A stretch of DNA of 48,019 bases from contig CAVIAA010000014.1 of assembly GCA_963640685.1 (NCBI GenBank), positions 1 through 48,019 on the forward strand, given 5' to 3'. The notes under the pieces were generated by a model. That model was not told the DNA's origin, did no database searches, and worked only from the letters and a program-made list of their open reading frames with translations. Origin of the DNA: SFEL01 sp963640685 (lineage in GTDB: Bacteria; Bacillota; Clostridia; Christensenellales; CAG-138). The position numbers were made by a program, and so were the translations under genes. This document shows, piece by piece, positions 22,290-29,220 of the stretch; within the stretch, counting starts at the first letter, position 1; the number at the start of each line of letters is the position of its first letter.

Positions 22290-24386
22290 TTATTTCTTCG
22301 CGTCGGGCAGAAGCTCCTTGCGGGTAAGGTCGATCTTGCCGTCCGGCTTGATGGCAATAACGCGGACGAGTATCTCGTCACCGATCTGCACCTCGTCCTC
22401 GACCTTCTCTACCCTGTGGTTCGCAAGGCGGCTGATATGCACAAGACCCTTCTTGCCGGGCTTGAGCTCGACCTGCGCGCCGATGGGCAGTATATTGACT
22501 ACCTTGCCGAGGAACACGCCGCCGACCTCGATATCGCGGCAGATGTCGTCTATCATGCGCTTTGCCTCAGCCGCCGCCTCCGCATCGGGAGAGGCGATAA
22601 ACACGCGCCCGTCGTCCTCAAGGTCGATCTTAACGCCGGTTGCGGCGATAATGCCGTTGATGGTCTTTCCGCCGGAGCCGATGACCTCGCGGATCTTATC
22701 GGGATGTATGCTGAACTGCATAATGCGCGGCGCATAGGGGGAGAGCTCTGCGCGGGGCTGGCTTATGGTCTCCGCCATCTTGTCCAGTATGAACAGGCGG
22801 CCCTTGCGCGCCTGCTCCAGCGCGCGGGTGAGTATCTGCTCGTCTATGCCCTTTATCTTTATATCCATCTGTATGGCGGTTATGCCCTCGCGGGTACCGG
22901 CCACTTTGAAGTCCATATCGCCAAGGAAATCCTCAAGACCCTGAATATCCGTAAGAACGGCGATGTTCCCGTTGGAATCGTCCTTGATAAGACCCATTGC
23001 AACGCCCGCAACCGGCTTCTTTATAGGCACGCCCGCATCCATAAGGGCGAGAGTGCTTGCGCAGATTGATGCCTGAGAGGTTGAGCCGTTTGAGCTTATT
23101 ACCTCGGAAACGAGGCGCATTGCATACGGGAACTCCTCCTCGGAGGGGAGCATCGGCACGAGCGCGCGCTCCGCAAGGGCGCCGTGGCCTATTTCGCGCC
23201 TGCCGGGACTGCCAACGCGGCGAACCTCGCCAACGCTGTACGGCGGCATATTATACTGGTGCATATAGCGCTTGAAGTGCACCTCGTCTATGCCGTCCAG
23301 CTCCTGCCCCTCGGAAAGAGGCGCAAGTGTCGCTATCGTCATCACCTGAGTTTGACCCCTTGTGAAAACGCCGCTGCCGTGTACCCTCGGCAGAACGCCG
23401 ACCTCGCTCCATATCGGGCGTATCTCATCCTGAGCGCGTCCATCCGGGCGGATCTTGCGGTTGATTATCTTATCCCTTACTATCTCCTTCGTAAGATTAT
23501 AGAGTATCATGTCTATATCGCTTGCGGAATCCGGGTATTCCTCGGCAAAGTGGTCTATTACCTCCTGCTTTACCTGCTCGCTGCGTGCTTCCCGCTCCTT
23601 GCGCTCAAAGGTATCCAGCTGCCACTCGACCTTGTCCCTCGCATAGCTGCGAACGAGCTCCGTAAACGCCTCATCGGGATGGTATACGTTGACCTCCATC
23701 TTGGGCTTGCCGCACTCCGCCGCAATTTCGTCTATGAAGGCAACTATCTTCTTTACCTCTTCGTGTGCCAGCAGTATCGCATCCAGCATTTCCTTTTCGG
23801 TAAGCTCGTTTGCGCCCGCCTCGACCATCATCACGGCGTCCTTTGTTCCCGCAACGGTAAGGTGCAGCCTGCTGTTGTTGCGCTCCTCAAGCGTTGGGTT
23901 GATTATATATCTGCCGTCCACCATGCCGACGGATACCGCGCCTGTCGGCCCCGCAAAGGGCGCTTCGCTCATTGCAAGCGCTGCGGAGGAGCCTATCATG
24001 CCGAGTATCTCCGGCTGAACGTCGGGATCGACGGAGAGAACCGTCGCTATGACCTGAATGTCGTTATAGAAGCCCTTTGGGAAGAGCGGGCGGAGAGGAC
24101 GGTCGATAAGGCGGCAGGAAAGTATCGCCTTTTCGGAGGGGCGCCCCTCGCGCTTTATATAGCCGCCGGGTATTTTGCCGACGGAGTACATCTTCTCCTC
24201 AAACTCTATCGAGAGGGGAAGGAAATCAACGCCGTCGCGCGGCTGCTTTGCAACCGTTGCGTTTACCATGACCACAGCGTCGCCCATGCGTACGAACGCG
24301 CTCCCGCCTGCCTGCTCGCAGTATTTGCCCGTTTCGATAGTCAGGATCTTGCCTGCCAGCTCCATTGTAAATGTCTTGCCTTGCAT
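22290..24386 (-). CDS. pnp: polyribonucleotide nucleotidyltransferase (PNPase)
   Basis: 698 residues. Three close ATGs occur at 24404, 24392 and 24386; the last is chosen because AGGAG lies seven bases before it. PNPase degrades RNA 3'-to-5' with phosphate. It has two RNase PH domains (residues ~1-200 and ~310-540), a helical linker, a KH domain with IGSGGKTINGIIAATG, and an S1 domain at the end (VVNILPIGAQVELKPGKKGL). In Firmicutes it normally follows rpsO directly; here a surface-protein gene separates them, so it has its own promoter. Confidence 0.97.
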   Translation of the reverse strand: MQGKTFTMELAGKILTIETGKYCEQAGGSAFVRMGDAVVMVNATVAKQPRDGVDFLPLSIEFEEKMYSVGKIPGGYIKREGRPSEKAILSCRLIDRPLRPLFPKGFYNDIQVIATVLSVDPDVQPEILGMIGSSAALAMSEAPFAGPTGAVSVGMVDGRYIINPTLEERNNSRLHLTVAGTKDAVMMVEAGANELTEKEMLDAILLAHEEVKKIVAFIDEIAAECGKPKMEVNVYHPDEAFTELVRSYARDKVEWQLDTFERKEREARSEQVKQEVIDHFAEEYPDSASDIDMILYNLTKEIVRDKIINRKIRPDGRAQDEIRPIWSEVGVLPRVHGSGVFTRGQTQVMTIATLAPLSEGQELDGIDEVHFKRYMHQYNMPPYSVGEVRRVGSPGRREIGHGALAERALVPMLPSEEEFPYAMRLVSEVISSNGSTSQASICASTLALMDAGVPIKKPVAGVAMGLIKDDSNGNIAVLTDIQGLEDFLGDMDFKVAGTREGITAIQMDIKIKGIDEQILTRALEQARKGRLFILDKMAETISQPRAELSPYAPRIMQFSIHPDKIREVIGSGGKTINGIIAATGVKIDLEDDGRVFIASPDAEAAAEAKRMIDDICRDIEVGGVFLGKVVNILPIGAQVELKPGKKGLVHISRLANHRVEKVEDEVQIGDEILVRVIAIKPDGKIDLTRKELLPDAKK

Positions 24387-24427
24387 GTTCATGCTCCTTT
24401 TCATCTTCTCTTATTATAAACCAATTT

Positions 24428-24456
24428 ATTATACACTGTTTTTCGCAAAATGGCAA
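24428..24456 (-). promoter_or_regulatory. promoter of pnp
   Basis: TTGCCA (24451-24456), 17 bases, TATAAT (24428-24433). It starts only a few bases after the terminator of the surface-protein gene, so pnp is transcribed on its own. Confidence 0.65.
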
Positions 24457-24457
24457 T

Positions 24458-24487
24458 ACAAAAGGCTCCTCCCTTCGGAAGAGCCTT
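24458..24487 (-). terminator. terminator of the surface-protein gene
   Basis: An 11-base stem with one mismatch (24462-24472 with 24477-24487) around CTTC is followed by Ts on the minus strand. It lies 18 bases after the stop codon. Confidence 0.8.
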
Positions 24488-24504
24488 AACAAGCATTTTA
24501 TTTG

Positions 24505-25632
24505 TTATTTGCGCTTTTTGCCGAGCACTGCGCCCGCCGCGCCTATGAGCGCGAGCATTGCGGGGGCGATGACGGATGCGTCGCCGGTCTTAGGGGTTGC
24601 AAGGCAGCTGTAGCCGCCTACCCTGAAGGTCGGCGTGTAGTTCTTGCAGGGGGTGCAGCTGCTGTACCTCGTGCATACGTTTCCGCAGCCCCAGTGGCCG
24701 CAGGGGCCGCAGGCGGTGTAGCTTGTGTCGCACCATACCGGACGGCAGGGGGTATAATAGGTGCGGTCGTAGTACCAGTCGGAACGGCGGCAGTTTGTGG
24801 TCTGGCTGTCGGAATATCCCTTTTCGTCAGGGCCGGTCACCGTTGCCGTATACTTCGTATAAACATAGCAACCGCTGTATTCGGTGCTGGTAGTTACAGT
24901 AGCTTGCTTAATTTCGCTTTTGCTGCACTCTGTTTTCGTGCATGTGAATGTTGCCGATGCAACGCTGTAATCAGCGCTCCATGCCCAAGTGGGAGCGCTC
25001 CAAGCATGAGTGCAGTCAGTAGTAGGTGTGGTCTCACCGTCGCCACTTTCGCTGCCGGTGCTGCCACTACCGCCGCCGGTGTTGCTACTACCGCCGCCGG
25101 TGTTGTTGCCACTTTCGCTGCCGGTGTTGCCACTACCGTTGTCGTTGTTGCCACTACCGTTGTCGTTGTTGCCACCATCGTTGCCGGTGGTGCTACTACT
25201 GCTGTCGGTGCTGACACTACCGCTGCCGGTGCTGCCAGTGTTGTCGCCACTTTCGCTGCCGGTGTTGCCACTACCGTTGTCGTTGTTGCCACTACCGTTG
25301 TCGTTGTTGCCACCATCGTTGCCGGTGGTGCTACTACTGCTGTCGGTGCTGACACTACCGCTGCCGGTGCTGCCAGTGTTGTCGCCACTTTCATCTGAGT
25401 TGGCAACCGGTGCTTCATAGCTGGGCATTACTACCTGCTGCGTATTATCCTGCGCTGAAGCACATTTCGTGCAGAGACCCACACTGTCGACTTGGGTGTG
25501 GCATTTAGTACATCGTTTCTTTATGCTCTCAACAGGTTGAGTTTCCCCATTTTCCCCTTCATCAGCCAGCGCAGGCACCATCACAAGCACCATTGCAAGT
25601 GCAAGCGCAAGCGCTAATACTCTCCTTTTCAT
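24505..25632 (-). CDS. cell-wall-anchored surface protein with repeat linker
   Basis: 375 residues; ATG after AGGAGGAGA. Signal peptide 1-23. A small four-cysteine knot (CTKCHTQVDSVGLCTKC, 41-57) resembles a zinc ribbon. Residues ~80-205 are a Ser/Asn/Gly/Asp/Thr-rich linker with two perfect 46-residue copies. Next comes a W-rich, C-containing module (CTHAWSAPTWAWSADYSVAS and a Tyr/Thr-rich strand region), then a cysteine-rich tract (~280-335, at least twelve cysteines). The end has a sorting signal: TPKTGD (346-351), a hydrophobic run, and KKRK, so sortase anchoring is likely. It has its own promoter and terminator and sits in an unusual place, between rpsO and pnp. Adhesin-like role is inferred; no sortase gene is in the window. 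Confidence 0.7.
   Translation of the reverse strand: MKRRVLALALALAMVLVMVPALADEGENGETQPVESIKKRCTKCHTQVDSVGLCTKCASAQDNTQQVVMPSYEAPVANSDESGDNTGSTGSGSVSTDSSSSTTGNDGGNNDNGSGNNDNGSGNTGSESGDNTGSTGSGSVSTDSSSSTTGNDGGNNDNGSGNNDNGSGNTGSESGNNTGGGSSNTGGGSGSTGSESGDGETTPTTDCTHAWSAPTWAWSADYSVASATFTCTKTECSKSEIKQATVTTSTEYSGCYVYTKYTATVTGPDEKGYSDSQTTNCRRSDWYYDRTYYTPCRPVWCDTSYTACGPCGHWGCGNVCTRYSSCTPCKNYTPTFRVGGYSCLATPKTGDASVIAPAMLALIGAAGAVLGKKRK
25111..25386 (-). repeat. perfect 138-bp tandem duplication in the surface gene
   Basis: Bases 25111-25248 and 25249-25386 are identical by eye over all 138 positions. 138 is 46 codons, so the frame is kept. Inside each unit are shorter 18-base repeats. Identity at synonymous sites points to a recent duplication. 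Confidence 0.9.
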
Positions 25633-25691
25633 AGTTATCTCCTCCTTTTATCGGCCTGCCAAAAGCCGCTTTTGCTTTTCTCTGTAAGCAT

Positions 25692-25720
25692 ATTATATCC
25701 CCATCGGCTTAAATTATCAA
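25692..25720 (-). promoter_or_regulatory. promoter of the surface-protein gene
   Basis: TTGATA (25715-25720), 17 bases, perfect TATAAT (25692-25697), giving a leader of about 55 bases. Confidence 0.7.
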
Positions 25721-25796
25721 AGCCTTTCTGCAAACAAAATATGAATTTTTTGCCGCCTTGTGGGGATAGCTGTCGGTAAATACAATATGTTGTTAA

Positions 25797-25828
25797 AATC
25801 AAAAGAGCAGCCCCTTTCGGAGCCGCTC
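25797..25828 (-). terminator. terminator of rpsO
   Basis: GAGCGGCTCC/GGGGCTGCTC (25805-25814 with 25819-25828) pairs around a 4-base loop and ends in TTTTG on the minus strand. It closes rpsO and separates it from the surface-protein gene. Confidence 0.75.
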
Positions 25829-25841
25829 GATTGAAACGCAG

Positions 25842-26096
25842 TTACTTGCGCAGACCCAGCTCGGCGCAGATCTTACGATAGCGCTCAATGTCGGTCTTCT
25901 TGAGGTAGTTCTGAAGACCGCGGCGGCGGCCAACCATCTTGAGCAGGCCACGGCGGGAGTGATGGTCGTTCTTGTTCTCCTTGAGGTGCTCGTTCAGGTG
26001 GTTGATGCGGTCGGTCAACAGGGCGATCTGAACCTCGGGGGAGCCGGTATCGCCTTCATGGGTCGCGTACTTCGCGATGATCTCTGCTTTGGTCAT
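25842..26096 (-). CDS. rpsO: ribosomal protein S15
   Basis: 84 residues from the ATG at 26096, which has GGAGG eight bases upstream; an ATG five codons earlier lies on the ribosome site. S15 binds 16S rRNA early in 30S assembly and represses its own mRNA in other bacteria. HEGDTGSPEVQIALLTDRIN and DHHSRRGLLKMVGRRRGLQN are diagnostic. Slightly shorter than the usual 88-89 residues at the N-terminus. Between ribF and the surface-protein gene; own promoter upstream. Confidence 0.97.
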   Translation of the reverse strand: MTKAEIIAKYATHEGDTGSPEVQIALLTDRINHLNEHLKENKNDHHSRRGLLKMVGRRRGLQNYLKKTDIERYRKICAELGLRK

Positions 26097-26183
26097 TTTA
26101 ATATCCTCCATTGAATTTTATAAATCGCCGAAAACCGAGTATAGCGCTATGGAGCGGCGCAGAACACAGCCTCCGGTTCAAGC
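26097..26183 (-). promoter_or_regulatory. rpsO leader, possible S15 autoregulatory site
   Basis: An 86-base leader between the promoter and rpsO contains an inverted GAACCG/CGGTT pair with a GC-rich middle. S15 mRNAs in many bacteria fold here to bind S15. The fold was judged by eye only. Confidence 0.35.
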
Positions 26184-26189
26184 GAGCTT

Positions 26190-26218
26190 ATTCTATCACA
26201 GTAAATGTATGTTGTAAA
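26190..26218 (-). promoter_or_regulatory. promoter of rpsO
   Basis: TTTACA (26213-26218), 17 bases, TAGAAT (26190-26195) with extended TG. It lies just after the ribF stop, with no terminator between, so read-through from the nusA operon is also likely. Confidence 0.65.
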
Positions 26219-26226
26219 TAGCTTTT

Positions 26227-26940
26227 TCAGCGCTCACGGCTTATAAAGCGCAGCTCTGCGGCGCCGCAGAGCGGCCGGTCAAGCTCAACTGTGCCATCCG
26301 GCAATACGGCGCAGTCAAGCTCCCTGCCGGATATTTCTATGCGGTAGCTGCCCGAGGCTGGTATTATGCGCCCCTTTGCTGCGGTTATGAGCGCACTGTT
26401 GCCCCGCCTTTCCGCCTCGCCTGTCATGGTAAAGCGGTAGCCGAGCATTGCGTTTGCCTCGGTAATGTCTCCGCGCTCTATGCAGCCGCGTATTCTGGTG
26501 CTGGATATAGGCTCGCCGTTATACATCAGCGCCGGTATCTCGAGCACCTCAAAGCCGTATTTTTTGCCGAGCCTGCGCAGCGTTTCGGTGTTGCCCGCCC
26601 CCCTGCTGCCAAAGGTATAGTTGAACCCGGCAACGGCGGCTCCCATTTTATACCGCTCCACCATATGGCAGACGAAGTCCTCCGGCTCTGTCGCGGCAAG
26701 CTGCATATCCAGCCTTTCCGCGGCGACAGGCGCAAGCCGCTCAAGCGCTGAAATGCGCTCCGAGTCCGTCATTATCATGGTAAAGGACTTGCCGAAAAGC
26801 CCCGCGGGGTGGTTGGAAAAGGTGTATATGAGCGGGTCTAGGCCGCCCCTTTCCGCCGCGGAGAGCATTGCCTTTATTATTTCCCTGTGTCCCTTGTGCA
26901 CCCCGTCAAAGGTGCCGAGGGCGATCGCCGTTTTCTTCAT
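26227..26940 (-). CDS. RibF-type FAD synthetase lacking a recognisable riboflavin kinase domain
   Basis: 237 residues; bifunctional RibF is about 310. The FMN adenylyltransferase half is intact: GTFDGVHKGHREI (8-20), FNYTFGSRGAG, and ISSTRIRGCI. The riboflavin-kinase half should carry GFPTAN and NIGxxPTF; these are absent, and only about 65 residues (ITAAKGRIIPASGSYRIEIS and onward) follow. No frameshift is seen, so it appears to be a natural short form. It would make FAD from FMN but not FMN from riboflavin. ATGA overlap with truB shows coupling. Another gene would be needed for riboflavin kinase. Confidence 0.75.
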   Translation of the reverse strand: MKKTAIALGTFDGVHKGHREIIKAMLSAAERGGLDPLIYTFSNHPAGLFGKSFTMIMTDSERISALERLAPVAAERLDMQLAATEPEDFVCHMVERYKMGAAVAGFNYTFGSRGAGNTETLRRLGKKYGFEVLEIPALMYNGEPISSTRIRGCIERGDITEANAMLGYRFTMTGEAERRGNSALITAAKGRIIPASGSYRIEISGRELDCAVLPDGTVELDRPLCGAAELRFISRER

Positions 26941-27836
26941 TCTTCTTCCGGCGCGAGGAAGGCGCAGATATGCACCGCCTCGCCGTTTGATTTTGCTATG
27001 CCTAAAAATTTTCCGTTGCAGTATGCGCGCAGCGGGGTATCCTTCGGCAGCCGCTCTACCCCGGGGAAGACCACCTCCGCGCCGTGCGTCAGGAAATGCT
27101 CGCCCTTTTTGTTGAGCGTCATGCGCGCCTCGCCGATGTGCATAAGTGCCTGCTCGATGGGTATTACGGCGCTCGATAGGCCGTTTTGCTCCTTAAGCGT
27201 CTTCAGCTCATCTATAGTAAAGCTGTCGTCCAGCGAAAAAGCTCCGGAGCGGGTGCGCAGCAGAAATGACATATGCGCCGGAGCACCGACGCTCTCGCCG
27301 ATATCGCTGCAAAGCGTTCGAACATACGTCCCCTTTGAGCAGACGATCCTTATAAGATACCTGTTTTCATCTGTTTGCGATATATACGAAAGCTCCGGAA
27401 CGTTGATATCGCGAACCTTGCGCTCAACCTCGACGCCCTGCCTCGCCAGCTTATACATCTTCTTCCCGTCAACGGACAGGGCGGAATAGAGCGGCGCCGT
27501 CTGCTTCTGTTTGCCTATGAACCTCGGCAGCGCCGAAAGCAGCAGCTCTTCTGTCACATTGACCTGCTCCCTGCGCTCCGCCGTGCCGTAGGAATCCTGC
27601 GTATCCGTAGCAACGCCAAAGGCTATTTCGGCAATATATTCCTTTTCCTTGTCCACAAGGTAGTCAAACAGCCGCGTTGCCCTGCCAATGCATATCGGCA
27701 GCACGCCGGCAGCGCCCGGGTCCAGCGTTCCGGTGTGGCCGACCCGCTTCATATCGAATATGCGCCGTATATCCGTTACGACGTCGCTGGAGCTCATGCC
27801 CGGCGGCTTCAATACGTTTACGACCCCTTCAAGCAT
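26937..27836 (-). CDS. truB: tRNA pseudouridine(55) synthase TruB
   Basis: 299 residues. Makes pseudouridine 55 in the T-loop of tRNAs. The opening VNVLKPPGMSSSDVV and the catalytic aspartate in HTGTLDPGAAGVLP (about residue 40) are family hallmarks; C-terminal half has the DSFTIDELKTL and PUA-like tail. The start overlaps nrnA by 19 bases with GGAGGAG upstream, and its stop overlaps the ribF start as ATGA. Standard place in the nusA-infB-truB-ribF cluster. Confidence 0.95.
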   Translation of the reverse strand: MLEGVVNVLKPPGMSSSDVVTDIRRIFDMKRVGHTGTLDPGAAGVLPICIGRATRLFDYLVDKEKEYIAEIAFGVATDTQDSYGTAERREQVNVTEELLLSALPRFIGKQKQTAPLYSALSVDGKKMYKLARQGVEVERKVRDINVPELSYISQTDENRYLIRIVCSKGTYVRTLCSDIGESVGAPAHMSFLLRTRSGAFSLDDSFTIDELKTLKEQNGLSSAVIPIEQALMHIGEARMTLNKKGEHFLTHGAEVVFPGVERLPKDTPLRAYCNGKFLGIAKSNGEAVHICAFLAPEEE

Positions 27837-28792
27837 ATTTCAAGCTCCTCCAGCGCAAGCGCGGCGGCCTTTTTCTCCGCCTCGCATACAGTCGTTTCTC
27901 TTTCGGTATAGCCCGCGGCTCTTATATGGCCGCCGCCGCCCATTTTTGCGGCGATGCGGGAAACGTCGGCGGTTTCCTTTGCGCGAAGGCTCGCCTTAAC
28001 GTCGCCGTCGTGCTGCCGCAAAAATATCGCTATTTCAACAGTATCTATATCCCGCAGCTTTTCAACTATCCCCTCGGTATACGCCTCCGGGCCGAATGGC
28101 GACATTTCCCCCTCGGTCAGGGTAGCTATCGCTATCCTGCCGTTGCCATACATTCGCAGCCGCTCCAGCGCATAGGCGTGCATACGCACCTTGCCCACTG
28201 GCTCGGTATGGTAAACCAGCCTGTTTATGCGGGCGTTATCCGCGCCTAGGGCGATAAGCTCGCCGGCTATGGCCATTGTGTCCCTGGTCACGTTTGAGTA
28301 GGCAAAGCAGCCTGTATCCGTCACGAGCGCAGTAAGCAGGCAGCTTGCAGTGTCCCTGTCTATTTCAGCGCCCAGAGCGCAGCCAAGCCGGTAAATAAGC
28401 TCGGCGCAGGCCGCCGTTTCCTCAACAAGGTTGTGCTCGGCATACAGCGTATTTGTGCCGTGGTGGTCTATATTAGCCGTTGTGGCGGCGCTCTCGAATA
28501 TGCCCTTAGCCACCCCGAGCCTGCCTATGTCCGCGCAGTCAACGGCGATAACGGCGGCATACCCATTCGCCTGCTCTGGCAGTAGGAAGCCCTCCGCCCC
28601 GGGAATAAACCTGTACGCCTCGGGTATCGCGTCGCAGCAGATGTTCTCGGTGGCCTTGCCCAGCCCCCTCAGCAGCTGCGCCAGCGCAAGGCCGGAGCCG
28701 ATGGCATCTCCGTCCGGCGAAATGTGGGATATTATGCTGAACGCCTGATTGCCCTCAATAAAGCGAGCCATATTCTCTATGCTGCCCTTCAT
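27818..28792 (-). CDS. nrnA: DHH-family phosphoesterase (NrnA-type nanoRNase)
   Basis: 324 residues from the ATG at 28792 (GGGAGG eight bases upstream); a start 29 codons earlier lacks a site. NrnA degrades 2-5-mer RNAs and 3'-phosphoadenosine 5'-phosphate. Manganese motifs are present: SHISPDGDAIGSG, DCADIGRLG, and DHHGTN. The DHHA1 part ends with GGGGHIRAAGYT. In Firmicutes it sits between rbfA and truB, as here. Confidence 0.93.
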   Translation of the reverse strand: MKGSIENMARFIEGNQAFSIISHISPDGDAIGSGLALAQLLRGLGKATENICCDAIPEAYRFIPGAEGFLLPEQANGYAAVIAVDCADIGRLGVAKGIFESAATTANIDHHGTNTLYAEHNLVEETAACAELIYRLGCALGAEIDRDTASCLLTALVTDTGCFAYSNVTRDTMAIAGELIALGADNARINRLVYHTEPVGKVRMHAYALERLRMYGNGRIAIATLTEGEMSPFGPEAYTEGIVEKLRDIDTVEIAIFLRQHDGDVKASLRAKETADVSRIAAKMGGGGHIRAAGYTERETTVCEAEKKAAALALEELEICLKGS

Positions 28793-28850
28793 TTGCGGTA
28801 CCTCCCTAAAAAACAGGGCGATGAAGCCTTGCCTCACCGCCCGGTAAAAG

Positions 28851-29201
28851 CTACTTGTCGTTTTTGTGCAGGCTGTCAATTATCTCGGAAATGTGCACGC
28901 TGTACTCGATCGAGCTGTCCAGCCTGAAGCTGAGCTTTGGCAAAGCCCTAAGCTGCATGCGCTTTCCAAGCTCTCTCGTTATAAAGCCGCTGCCGTGGTT
29001 GAGCGCCTCAACAGTACCCCTGCGCACCTCGTCGTCCTTGTCGTATACGCTCACCAGCACCTTTGCCTGCTTCAGGTCGTTGGTGACGTCAACGGACATT
29101 ATCGTCGTCATATCGGAGACCCGCGGATCCTTCATGTCCTTTATGATCTCACTGATGGTCTTTTTGATCTCCTCGTTCATTCTTTCGTAGCGAATGGACA
29201 T
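28851..29201 (-). CDS. rbfA: ribosome-binding factor A
   Basis: 116 residues. RbfA is a KH-like factor that helps process 16S rRNA in 30S maturation, important in cold. RYERMNEEIKKTISEII, KDPRVSDMTTIMSVDVTNDLK and SSIEYSVHISEIID are typical. It follows infB by 19 bases and uses GGCGAG as ribosome site. Confidence 0.95.
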   Translation of the reverse strand: MSIRYERMNEEIKKTISEIIKDMKDPRVSDMTTIMSVDVTNDLKQAKVLVSVYDKDDEVRRGTVEALNHGSGFITRELGKRMQLRALPKLSFRLDSSIEYSVHISEIIDSLHKNDK

Positions 29202-29220
29202 AAGCTCGCCTTTCTCGGTT

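Noticed and set aside
25010..25420. Repeats that might be a CRISPR array
   Set aside because: The repeats are in-frame, 138 bp long, contiguous without spacers and code for a low-complexity linker.
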